Source: an uncultured Eubacterium sp.
Lineage (GTDB): Bacteria > Bacillota > Clostridia > Lachnospirales > Lachnospiraceae
Length of the DNA: 37,908 bases
Assembly: GCA_910585745.1 (NCBI GenBank)
Contig: CAJUFM010000025.1
Location: forward strand, 1-37,908
Direction of reading: 5' to 3'
Positions 8,289-15,898 of this stretch are shown one piece after another. Numbering within the stretch: the first letter of the stretch is position 1; each line of letters opens with the position of its first letter. The translations under genes were made by a program, and so were the position numbers. The notes under the pieces are model-generated. The model saw only the letters and a list, made by a program, of their open reading frames with translations. It made no database searches and was not told where the DNA came from.

Positions 8289-9467
8289 ATGGAAAACTTT
8301 ACGTTTTATGCACCTACTTATTTTGATTTCGGAAAAGGAGCAGAAAAGCATGTGGGAGAGCTGGTCCGCAGGTTTGGCGGAAACAAGGTGCTCTTTCATT
8401 ACGGGGGCGGCTCGATTAAAAGATCCGGTCTCTATGATACCGTTAAGAAATGTCTGGAAGCAGAGGACATTGCTTATGTAGAGCTTGGGGGTGTGAAACC
8501 AAATCCCCGCAGCGGTCTGGTGTATGAAGGGATTGAATTATGCAGAAGAGAAGGTGTGGACTTTATACTGGCTGTAGGCGGGGGAAGTGTGATTGATTCC
8601 TCCAAGGCCATAGCCGCCGGGTGCTGCTACGATGGAGATTTTTGGGACTTTTATTCTGGAAAGGCAAAGATCCAGCAGGCAGTTCCCGTGGGGACGATCC
8701 TTACTATTGCAGCGGCTGGTTCCGAGGGCTCTACCAACTCTGTGATCACAAATGAAGAGACAGGGTATAAAAAGGGTGCTGGTTCCGATGTACTGCGCCC
8801 GAAGTTTTCCATATTGAATCCGGAATTTACCTGCTCCCTGCCGCCTTATCAGACGGCGGCGGGAGCTACTGATATCATGATCCATATATGCGAGCGGTAT
8901 TTTTCCAATACCGAAGAGGTGGAGATCACAGACAGACTCTGTGAGGCTGTATTAAAGACGATGATCCACGAGACGCCGCGGGTGATCGAAGATCCCCAGA
9001 ACTACGATGCCAGAGCCAATATCATGTGGGCGGGAATGATTGCCCATAATAATGTGTGTGGAGTGGGCAGGGTACAGGACTGGGCGAGCCATCATATTGA
9101 GCACGAGCTCTCTGCACTCTATGATGTGACTCACGGTGCGGGACTGGCGGTGATCGCTCCTGCCTGGATGCGGTATGTACTGAAGATCAATCCCCACAAG
9201 CTGGTTCAATTTGCTGAACGGGTGTGGGATATCGAGCCCCAGGAGACCGGGGAGAAAACTGCTTTGAAGGGCATAGAAGCCTTTGAGTGTTTTTTGAAGG
9301 CTATCGGTATGCCGCTGACTTTTGACGAGATCGGTGCCGATGAAAAGGACGCGGAGCTTATGACCAGTAAACTTCTGAGTACAAAGGATACAGAAGGAAA
9401 TTATGTGCAGCTCCGGGCGGAGGATGTCATGAAGATTTATCATTATGCGGCGACAGGAGAGATGTAG
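8289..9467 (+). CDS. Iron-containing (NADH/NADPH-dependent) alcohol dehydrogenase, butanol dehydrogenase type
   Basis: This is a group III metal-dependent alcohol dehydrogenase that reduces aldehydes to alcohols with NAD(P)H. Start 8289 is preferred to ATG 8283 because AGGAGG ends at 8282, giving a 6-base spacer only for 8289; the product is 392 residues. The N-terminal Rossmann-like domain has the nucleotide-binding GGGSVIDSSKA (residues about 97-107) and KPNPR near 70. The metal site is intact: D195 and H199 in GATDIMIHI, H268, and H282 in VTHG, with H272 where the family has a catalytic histidine. It resembles BdhA/YqhD-type enzymes. It probably disposes of reductant from glycolysis as ethanol or butanol; the real substrate cannot be read from sequence. 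The next gene starts immediately after its stop. Confidence 0.93.
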   Translation: MENFTFYAPTYFDFGKGAEKHVGELVRRFGGNKVLFHYGGGSIKRSGLYDTVKKCLEAEDIAYVELGGVKPNPRSGLVYEGIELCRREGVDFILAVGGGSVIDSSKAIAAGCCYDGDFWDFYSGKAKIQQAVPVGTILTIAAAGSEGSTNSVITNEETGYKKGAGSDVLRPKFSILNPEFTCSLPPYQTAAGATDIMIHICERYFSNTEEVEITDRLCEAVLKTMIHETPRVIEDPQNYDARANIMWAGMIAHNNVCGVGRVQDWASHHIEHELSALYDVTHGAGLAVIAPAWMRYVLKINPHKLVQFAERVWDIEPQETGEKTALKGIEAFECFLKAIGMPLTFDEIGADEKDAELMTSKLLSTKDTEGNYVQLRAEDVMKIYHYAATGEM

Positions 9468-10265
9468 ATGCGTGACCAGAATGAATTTATGAGACAGATG
9501 CTTGAACTGGTGGATCTGGCAAAGACACAGGAGAGCCGGATCACCAAAGAGCAGGTCAAAGATTTCTGCAGTGACCTGGATCTGACGGCTCCACAGCTGA
9601 AGCTGGTATATGATTTTCTGGAGGAGCATAATATCGATGTGACAGGGCATTCTTCAAAGAAACATTCTGGAAAGACTGCTTCCCAGGAAGCGGGGTTTGA
9701 AGCCGGAGACGGAGAACTGCAGGAATCGGAGCTGAATACGGAGGATTCCAAATATCTTCGTATCTACCGGCGGGAACTGCGAGAGCTGCCGGATCTGTCT
9801 GGGGAAGAGAAAGACCATCTTTTTGGGAGGCTTTTATCCGGCGATGCTGGTGTGAAGCATAAGGTGATCGAGTCCTTTCTTAAGCGTGTTGTCACCCTGG
9901 CGGGAAAATATAAAAACCGGGGGGTGCCTCTGGAAGATCTGATCCAGGAGGGAAACCTGGCGCTGATCACGACGGTGGACATGCTCTGCGGCAATTCAGA
10001 CATCTCTGATGTGAAAAAAGAGCTGGAGCGCAGTATAAGGGGGCGCATGATCGAGCTGGCGGACAGCCAGTTGGAAAGCCGGGGGCAGGAAAATACGATC
10101 CTGGCGAAAACAAACCTGATCCATGAGGCCACGAAAGTGCTTGCCGAAGAATGGGGCAGGCTTGCCACGCTGGCAGAGCTGGCAGAGTACACCAGGATGA
10201 CAGAAGATGAGATCCGTATGTATGTGGAGCTGTCCATGGATGAGATCAAGGTGGGAAAGGAATGA
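9468..10265 (+). CDS. Sigma-70-like protein lacking region 4 and with degenerate region 2.3-2.4
   Basis: The start codon follows directly on the dehydrogenase stop (TAG-ATG), suggesting coupled translation. Of 265 residues, about 10-58 resemble sigma region 1.1 (LAKTQESRITKEQV...YDFLEEHNIDV). Residues about 94-170 match regions 1.2-2.2, including GKYKNRGVPLEDLIQEGNLAL, the core RNA-polymerase-binding signature. The following segment lacks the aromatic Y-A-T-W-W-I-R-Q-type helix used for -10 melting. Residues about 218-262 resemble region 3 (ATKVLAEEWGRLATLAELAEYT). The chain then ends with no helix-turn-helix region 4. It could occupy the polymerase clamp without recognising a -35 element, so an alternative, defective or anti-sigma-like role is possible. 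Function is unknown. Confidence 0.75.
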   Translation: MRDQNEFMRQMLELVDLAKTQESRITKEQVKDFCSDLDLTAPQLKLVYDFLEEHNIDVTGHSSKKHSGKTASQEAGFEAGDGELQESELNTEDSKYLRIYRRELRELPDLSGEEKDHLFGRLLSGDAGVKHKVIESFLKRVVTLAGKYKNRGVPLEDLIQEGNLALITTVDMLCGNSDISDVKKELERSIRGRMIELADSQLESRGQENTILAKTNLIHEATKVLAEEWGRLATLAELAEYTRMTEDEIRMYVELSMDEIKVGKE

Positions 10266-10303
10266 CCGCCTGTAAAAATTCCGATTATGATAAATTAATG
10301 CGT

Positions 10304-10332
10304 AAAAACGATCGTTGCCACGGTCGTTTTTT
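10304..10332 (+). terminator. Intrinsic terminator after the sigma-like gene
   Basis: AAAAACGATCG (10304-10314), loop TTGCCA, then CGGTCGTTTTTT (10321-10332): an 11-bp stem with one G-U pair ending in six T. It closes the dehydrogenase/sigma-like unit. Confidence 0.85.
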
Positions 10333-10359
10333 AATGATTGTTCTACAAATATAGTCTAA

Positions 10360-10375
10360 CCACATGATATAGTAT
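10360..10375 (+). promoter_or_regulatory. NrdR box 1 (upstream)
   Basis: The 16 bases CCACATGATATAGTAT match the known NrdR consensus acaCwAtATaTwGtgt at most core positions. It lies 41 bp upstream of box 2, close to four helical turns, as expected for cooperative NrdR binding. A weaker look-alike occurs at about 10342-10357. Confidence 0.65.
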
Positions 10376-10400
10376 TTTATTTGAAAAAATCAAGAAAAAA

Positions 10401-10416
10401 TTACAAGATATAGTGG
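10401..10416 (+). promoter_or_regulatory. NrdR box 2 (overlaps -35)
   Basis: TTACAAGATATAGTGG matches all the strongly conserved core positions of the NrdR consensus and overlaps the -35 of the nrdD promoter by three bases. This is consistent with repression by the ATP/dATP-sensing repressor NrdR. The nrdR gene itself is not in this window. Confidence 0.75.
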
Positions 10417-10442
10417 ACATCCCTTCTCATTAGTGATATAAT
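10414..10442 (+). promoter_or_regulatory. nrdD promoter
   Basis: -35 TGGACA (10414-10419) and -10 TATAAT (10437-10442) are separated by 17 bases. This is a near-consensus sigma-A promoter for the nrdD-nrdG-dut unit, with the start expected near 10449 and a leader of about 50 bases. Confidence 0.8.
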
Positions 10443-10450
10443 CACTAATG
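10428..10450. promoter_or_regulatory. Perfect 23-bp palindrome centred on the nrdD -10
   Basis: CATTAGTGAT (10428-10437), ATA, ATCACTAATG (10441-10450) is a perfect inverted repeat covering the whole -10 and the expected start site. It does not match the NrdR, FNR or Rex consensus I know. It looks like an operator for a second, unidentified dimeric regulator. Confidence 0.6.
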
Positions 10451-10501
10451 TTCGATATTGAGACCGTAAGGAGTAGTTTTTGAAAGGCAGGGGATATTAA
10501 G

Positions 10502-12628
10502 GTGAAGGTTATCAAGAGAGACGGGCGTGTGGTGGACTATGACCGCAATAAAATTCTGGTGGCGGTCAGAAAGGCGAATGCAGAAGTAGAGACATTTGAA
10601 AAAGTATCAGAGGATGACATGGATGGTATTATCGCCAGCATTGAGAATGCGGGGCGGGAGACCATGCAGGTCGAGGATATCCAGGATATGATTGAGCAGA
10701 AACTGATGGCTGCAGGAAAATTTGTGCTTGCCAAGACCTACATCATCTATCGTTATACGAGAGAGCTGGTGAGAAAGGCAAATACGACGGATGACTCCAT
10801 CATGAGCCTGATCCAGAACAGCAATAAAGATGTTATGGAGGAAAATTCCAATAAAAATGCCTACATCGCTTCAACCCAGAGAGATCTTATCGCGGGAGAG
10901 GTATCAAAGGATCTGACAAAACGGGTTCTTTTGCCGGAAAAGATTGTGAGGGCACATGAAGAAGGTGTGCTTCATTTTCACGACATGGATTATTTTGTGC
11001 AGCCTATTTTTAACTGTTGTCTCATCAATATAGGGGACATGCTGAAAAATGGCACTGTGATGAATGGAAAGCTCATTGAAAGCCCCAAGAGCTTCCAGGT
11101 GGCATGTACCGTTGTGACTCAGGTCATTGCAGCGGTGGCCAGCAGCCAGTATGGCGGCCAGTCTGTGGATATACGTCATCTGGGGAAATATTTGCGCAAG
11201 AGTACCGATAAATACCGCCAGCGGTATCGGGAAAAGTTTGGGGATACATTAGATGACACAACGATTGAAACCATGGTAGAAGAGCGTGTGAAGGATGAGC
11301 TTTGTTCCGGAGTCCAGACAATTCAGTATCAGATCAACACGCTGATGACCACCAACGGGCAGTCGCCATTTGTAACCCTTTTCCTTAATCTGGATAAGGA
11401 TGATGAGTACATAGAAGAAAATGCAAAGATTGTTGAGGAAGTTCTCCGCCAGAGACTGGAGGGGATCAAAAATGAGAAGGGTGTATATGTCACTCCTGCA
11501 TTTCCTAAGCTGATCTATGTTCTGGATGAACATAACTGTCTCAAGGGTGGAAAATACGATTATATTACGAGACTGGCGGTAAAATGTTCTGCCAAACGTC
11601 TCTATCCCGATTATATCTCAGCCAAAAAAATGAGGGAGAATTACGAGGGGAATGTATTTAGCTGCATGGGGTGCCGCAGCTTTCTCTCCACCTGGCAGGA
11701 TGACCAGGGAAATTATAAATGGGAGGGGCGTTTTAATCAGGGAGTAGTCAGTCTGAACCTGCCCCAGATCGGAATTATGGCAAAGGAAAATGAAGAATAT
11801 TTCTGGCAGCTGCTGGAGGAGAGGCTTTCCCTCTGCTTTGAGGCGCTGATGTGCCGCCATTCTGCCCTGGAGGGAGTGACCTCCGATGTCAGTCCGATCC
11901 ACTGGCAGTACGGGGCGATCGCAAGGCTGGAAAAGGGAGAAAAAATAGACAAGCTGCTGCATGACGGATATTCGACGATCTCCCTTGGATATATTGGTCT
12001 GTATGAGGTGACAAAACTGATGACAGGGGAGAGCCATACCACAGAAAAGGGAAGTAAGTTCGCTTTGAAGGTGATGAACCGTTTGCGCCGGGCTACCGAT
12101 ACCTGGAAGGAAGAGACCGGGCTTGGATTTGGCCTCTACGGCACGCCGGCAGAATCTTTGTGCTATCGTTTTGCTGAGATTGATAAGAAGCGTTTTGGGG
12201 TGATCAAAGATATTACGGATAAGGGATATTATACCAATTCCTATCATGTGGATGTCCGTGAGAAGATTGATGCATTTAGCAAATTTACCTTTGAGAGCCA
12301 GTTTCAGACGATTTCTTCCGGAGGCGCCATCTCTTATGTGGAGATCCCAAACATGCAGCACAATCTGCCGGCTCTTGAAGAGATTGTAAAATTTATATAT
12401 GACAACATTCAGTATGCGGAGTTTAATACGAAGTCGGATTATTGCCATGTATGTGGTTTTGACGGGGAGATCGTGATCAATGAAGATCTCGTATGGGAAT
12501 GCCCCAACTGTGGCAACAGGGACCACAATAAAATGAATGTGACCAGGAGAACCTGTGGCTATCTTGGAGAAAATTTCTGGAATGTGGGCAAGACCAAGGA
12601 GATTAATTCCAGGGTTCTGCACATTTAA
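10502..12628 (+). CDS. nrdD: Anaerobic (class III) ribonucleoside-triphosphate reductase
   Basis: This glycyl-radical enzyme reduces NTPs to dNTPs without oxygen. It starts with GTG 10502 behind AGGGG, and at 708 residues it is full length. Residues about 1-90 form the ATP-cone allosteric domain (KVIKRDGRVVDYDRNKILVAVRKA). The reductase core follows, with FHDMDYF and QYGGQSVD typical of the family. Near the C-terminus two Cys pairs (CHVCGFDG and CPNCG) form the zinc site. The radical glycine is in RRTCGYLGE at about residue 686. It is transcribed with its activase nrdG and the dUTPase gene, and is probably repressed by NrdR through the two boxes upstream. Confidence 0.97.
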   Translation: MKVIKRDGRVVDYDRNKILVAVRKANAEVETFEKVSEDDMDGIIASIENAGRETMQVEDIQDMIEQKLMAAGKFVLAKTYIIYRYTRELVRKANTTDDSIMSLIQNSNKDVMEENSNKNAYIASTQRDLIAGEVSKDLTKRVLLPEKIVRAHEEGVLHFHDMDYFVQPIFNCCLINIGDMLKNGTVMNGKLIESPKSFQVACTVVTQVIAAVASSQYGGQSVDIRHLGKYLRKSTDKYRQRYREKFGDTLDDTTIETMVEERVKDELCSGVQTIQYQINTLMTTNGQSPFVTLFLNLDKDDEYIEENAKIVEEVLRQRLEGIKNEKGVYVTPAFPKLIYVLDEHNCLKGGKYDYITRLAVKCSAKRLYPDYISAKKMRENYEGNVFSCMGCRSFLSTWQDDQGNYKWEGRFNQGVVSLNLPQIGIMAKENEEYFWQLLEERLSLCFEALMCRHSALEGVTSDVSPIHWQYGAIARLEKGEKIDKLLHDGYSTISLGYIGLYEVTKLMTGESHTTEKGSKFALKVMNRLRRATDTWKEETGLGFGLYGTPAESLCYRFAEIDKKRFGVIKDITDKGYYTNSYHVDVREKIDAFSKFTFESQFQTISSGGAISYVEIPNMQHNLPALEEIVKFIYDNIQYAEFNTKSDYCHVCGFDGEIVINEDLVWECPNCGNRDHNKMNVTRRTCGYLGENFWNVGKTKEINSRVLHI

Positions 12629-12704
12629 CCGAAAGTTGTTCCGTTAGGCTGGTCCAGTGGCACCAGATCGCGCTGCTGGGCGGAGAAAGGAAAAATAGAA
12701 TAGA

Positions 12705-13238
12705 ATGAATTATGCAGATATAAAGCAGTATGATGTGGCAAACGGCCTGGGGGTCAGGGTATCGCTCTTTGTCAGCGGATGTACCCATCACTGCAAAAAC
12801 TGTTTTAATCCGGAGACCTGGGATTTTGCTTATGGCAAGCCTTTTACCCAGGAGGAGATCCAACAGATACTGGATTATCTGAAGCCTTCCTACGTGGCCG
12901 GCTTATCTGTTCTGGGAGGGGAGCCTTTTGAAAAAATAAATCAGGAGGGACTTCTTCCTCTGTTAAGGCAGGTAAAAAAAAGTTTTCCTGAGAAGGACAT
13001 CTGGTGTTATTCCGGATATTTATTTGACCGCCAGATCCTGGGTCAGATGTGTCAGGAGTCCGAGACCACCAAAGAGATGCTTTCTTATATTGATATATTA
13101 GTGGACGGACGGTTTGTGGAAGAGAAAAAGAATCTGAAGCTGAGGTTTCGGGGTTCAGAAAACCAGAGGATCATTGATGTAAAAAGATCGCTGGAGACTG
13201 GCAGAGTGATACTCTGGCAGGAAGAAGAGAAGTTATAA
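12705..13238 (+). CDS. nrdG: Anaerobic ribonucleotide reductase activating protein (radical SAM)
   Basis: NrdG uses S-adenosylmethionine and a 4Fe-4S cluster to generate the glycyl radical on NrdD. The radical-SAM cysteine motif CTHHCKNC is near residue 27-34, in the order CxxxCxxC, followed by FNPETWDF, which is characteristic of NrdG. The SAM-binding glycine segment is VLGGEPF. The length of 177 residues is normal. It lies 76 bases after nrdD; the gap has no terminator and contains a weak RBS (AAAGG, about 14 bases before the start). Co-transcription with nrdD is therefore expected. Confidence 0.95.
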   Translation: MNYADIKQYDVANGLGVRVSLFVSGCTHHCKNCFNPETWDFAYGKPFTQEEIQQILDYLKPSYVAGLSVLGGEPFEKINQEGLLPLLRQVKKSFPEKDIWCYSGYLFDRQILGQMCQESETTKEMLSYIDILVDGRFVEEKKNLKLRFRGSENQRIIDVKRSLETGRVILWQEEEKL

Positions 13239-13259
13239 TGATATTGGATGGAGGACGAG

Positions 13260-13706
13260 ATGGAGCAGATAAAAGTAACCTTTATGAAAATGGATCCCAA
13301 AGCACAGGTGCCTGCATATGGCACAGAGTTTTCAGCAGGGGCAGATCTGTCTGCCTGTATAGAACAGCCAGTTACGATTCACGCGGGGACTACAGAATTT
13401 ATCCCTACAGGAATTGCTGTGGCGATTCCCAGGGGATTGGTGGGGCTGATCTATGCCAGAAGTGGTCTTGCCTGCAAGCAGGGGCTGGCTCCGGCGAATA
13501 AAGTAGGGGTTATTGATTCGGATTACCGTGGGGAGATCATCGTGGCACTGCACAATCATTCCACCGGGAGTCTGGTGGTAGAGCCGGGGCAGAGAGTGGC
13601 GCAGATGGTCATTGCGCCCTATATATATGCAGAGTATGAGGAGAGAGGCAGCCTGGATGAAACAGACCGGGGAAGTGGAGGATTTGGTTCTACAGGAAAC
13701 AGGTGA
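13260..13706 (+). CDS. dut: Deoxyuridine 5'-triphosphate nucleotidohydrolase (dUTPase)
   Basis: This trimeric dUTPase hydrolyses dUTP to dUMP and pyrophosphate, keeping uracil out of DNA and supplying dUMP for thymidylate. ATG 13260 is preferred over 13248 because GGAGG (13250-13254) is 5 bases upstream, giving 148 residues. All five motifs are present: AGADLSA, ARSGLA, the catalytic GVIDSDYRGEI, RVAQMVI, and the C-terminal lid RGSGGFGSTG. It starts 22 bases after nrdG, so the operon couples dNTP synthesis to dUTP clean-up. Grouping dut with nrdDG is metabolically coherent. Confidence 0.95.
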   Translation: MEQIKVTFMKMDPKAQVPAYGTEFSAGADLSACIEQPVTIHAGTTEFIPTGIAVAIPRGLVGLIYARSGLACKQGLAPANKVGVIDSDYRGEIIVALHNHSTGSLVVEPGQRVAQMVIAPYIYAEYEERGSLDETDRGSGGFGSTGNR

Positions 13707-13716
13707 ATGTAAAAAC

Positions 13717-13745
13717 TTTACAGAAACACCATTCCATGGTATACT
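13717..13745 (+). promoter_or_regulatory. Promoter of the hybrid sensor kinase gene
   Basis: -35 TTTACA (13717-13722), 17 bases, -10 TATACT (13740-13745); each is five of six to consensus. It lies just after the dut stop. Confidence 0.6.
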
Positions 13746-13798
13746 TGTGTTAGCTCGGTGACAGAGTAGAAAACAGCAGAAAAGATAGGGGTGTGACA

Positions 13799-15898
13799 TT
13801 GAAAAAAGCAAAAAATAAGATTTCCCTGACACTGGATGAGACGACAATGCCTATCATTGAACAGCTGACCGATGGGATGCCAGGTGGATTCTTTATATAT
13901 TGTGCCGAAGGAGATAAGGAACTCCTTTATTTTAATACGGCTATTCTGCGTATTTATGGTTGTGGGACCAGGGAAGAGTTTATGGAACTGACGGGTAATA
14001 CATTCCAGGGGATGGTACATCCAGAGGATCTGGACGAAGTGGAAGAAAGCATAAAGGATCAGGTAGAGAAGAGTATCTATGACCTGGATTATGTGGAATA
14101 CCGTATTATCCGCAGGGATGGCTCCATTCGATGGGTGGAGGATTACGGCCATTTTTTATATACAGAAAAGTATGGCAATATATTTTACGTTTTTATAGAA
14201 GATGCGACGGAGCGGCTCAAAAACCGTATCCAGGAATTAGAATGCATCAATGAAGAACTAAAGCGGCTGCATGCCAGGGAAGTCCAGTATAAGAAGGCAT
14301 TACTAAAGGATGCCGTTTCTTTTTGTGAGATCAATCTGACGAGGGACGAGTTTTTGGCTGTATCCAGCCAGATCCGTGATGTAGAGGAGTACGATCTGAC
14401 CAGGAAGACAGCAGATCATCCCAACAAAAAGTACTCTGAATATGTGAGACAATGGGAAAAAAATATAAGCGAGGACCGATTGGAAACCTACCGTACATTT
14501 TTTCAGGCAGAACGATTAAGACGATGTTATGAGGAGGGAAAACTGGAACAGTCCTATGAGTGCCAGATCATAGATGCAAGGGGAAGGGCGCGTCTGTGGC
14601 AGTTTGTGTTGCTGCTGGGAAAGAATGAGAATTCGGATGATATTATTGCCTTGGTTATTATTAAAGATATCACAGAACAGCTGGCTAAACAAAATCTTCT
14701 TCTGTCCGCGCTTCAGCAGGCACAGATGGCGAAGATCGCAAGAAACACATTTTTGTCTAACATGTCCCACGATATCCGCACCCCGCTGAACGCCATCATA
14801 GGATATACCGACCTGGCAAGGGATCACAAAGAAGACCTGGGCAGAGTAGAAAATTATATGGATAAAATACAGGTGTCCAGTGAGCAGCTGCTGACGATCC
14901 TCAATGAATCGCTGGAAGTTACTCGGATGGAGTCAGGAAAAGTGAGCCTGATCGAGCGGAAGTGTCATCTGGCAGACCTTCTGGAGGATGTAGAAAGTAC
15001 ATTCCGGATCGGAATTCAGGAAAAAGGCATCAGGTTTTACGTGGATAAGGATGAGGTCAGACATTTTTCGGTTGTGGTAGATTACATAAGGCTCAAAGAG
15101 ATCTTATGCCAGCTGGTGGACAATGCCATGAAATATACAAAGCCAGGAGGCATGATAAGCCTGACTCTGAAGGAGTCTGACATTGCGGTGAACGGATACG
15201 CCAAGTATCAGTTTTTGGTCAAAGATGATGGCATTGGTATTTCGGAGGAATTCCAGACAAGCCTGTTTGAGCCCTTTAAGAGAGCGAATAACACGACAGC
15301 AAGCGGAATTCCAGGCACTGGGCTTGGTCTTACTGTGGTAAAAGGTCTTGTCGATATTATGGGAGGAGAGATATCTGTCGAAAGTAAACCAGGAGAGGGA
15401 TGCTGTTTCACTGTAAGCCTGCTGATGAAATTACAGAAAAAACAGCAGGAAGATCATCCGGGGGATGGCGAAAATAACAGCATTGATCCGGTATCCCTGA
15501 AGGGGAAACGGATCCTGGTGGTGGAGGATAACGAGATCAACCGGGAGATCGTGGAAGAAGTTCTGAAAAGCGAGGGTCTTTTGGTGGAGACTGCGAAAAA
15601 TGGAAAAGAGGCAGTGGAAAAAGTGTGGGAATCAAAGCCTGGATATTATTCGTTGATCCTGATGGATATCCAGATGCCAGTGATGGATGGATATGAGGCA
15701 ACAAAGGCGATCAGAAAGCTGGAAGACAAAGAACTGGCGGATATTCCTATTGTTGCACTGTCGGCAAATGCTTTTGCCGAGGATTATCAGCATTCACTGG
15801 ATGTGGGGATGAATGCCCACATTCCAAAACCGATTGACCGGATAAAGTTGCGGGAGCTTTTGCAGCGGCTGATAAGAAAGGATTTCCATGAATTATAA
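13799..15898 (+). CDS. PAS-domain hybrid sensor histidine kinase with receiver domain
   Basis: TTG 13799 is favoured because AGGGG (13787-13791) is 7 bases upstream; GTG 13793 is the alternative. The product of about 699 residues has no membrane span, so sensing is cytoplasmic. A PAS domain covers about residues 20-135 (FFIYCAEGDKELLYFN...MVHPEDLDEV...RRDGSIRW), with a second, poorer PAS-like stretch to about 295. HisKA carries the phospho-accepting H324 in SNMSHDIRTPLN. The HATPase domain has DNAMKY, DDGIGI and GTGLGL. The C-terminal receiver has EDNEIN, acceptor D623 in LMDIQMPVMDG, and KPI. There is no HPt or output domain, so a separate partner is needed. The gene overlaps recG by 11 bases, an odd pairing that suggests shared transcription. 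Confidence 0.92.
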   Translation: MKKAKNKISLTLDETTMPIIEQLTDGMPGGFFIYCAEGDKELLYFNTAILRIYGCGTREEFMELTGNTFQGMVHPEDLDEVEESIKDQVEKSIYDLDYVEYRIIRRDGSIRWVEDYGHFLYTEKYGNIFYVFIEDATERLKNRIQELECINEELKRLHAREVQYKKALLKDAVSFCEINLTRDEFLAVSSQIRDVEEYDLTRKTADHPNKKYSEYVRQWEKNISEDRLETYRTFFQAERLRRCYEEGKLEQSYECQIIDARGRARLWQFVLLLGKNENSDDIIALVIIKDITEQLAKQNLLLSALQQAQMAKIARNTFLSNMSHDIRTPLNAIIGYTDLARDHKEDLGRVENYMDKIQVSSEQLLTILNESLEVTRMESGKVSLIERKCHLADLLEDVESTFRIGIQEKGIRFYVDKDEVRHFSVVVDYIRLKEILCQLVDNAMKYTKPGGMISLTLKESDIAVNGYAKYQFLVKDDGIGISEEFQTSLFEPFKRANNTTASGIPGTGLGLTVVKGLVDIMGGEISVESKPGEGCCFTVSLLMKLQKKQQEDHPGDGENNSIDPVSLKGKRILVVEDNEINREIVEEVLKSEGLLVETAKNGKEAVEKVWESKPGYYSLILMDIQMPVMDGYEATKAIRKLEDKELADIPIVALSANAFAEDYQHSLDVGMNAHIPKPIDRIKLRELLQRLIRKDFHEL

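Noticed and set aside
11618..12622. A 334-codon open frame on the minus strand inside nrdD
   Set aside because: nrdD is unmistakable on the plus strand. The antisense frame has no ribosome-binding site or family motif and mirrors nrdD codon structure.
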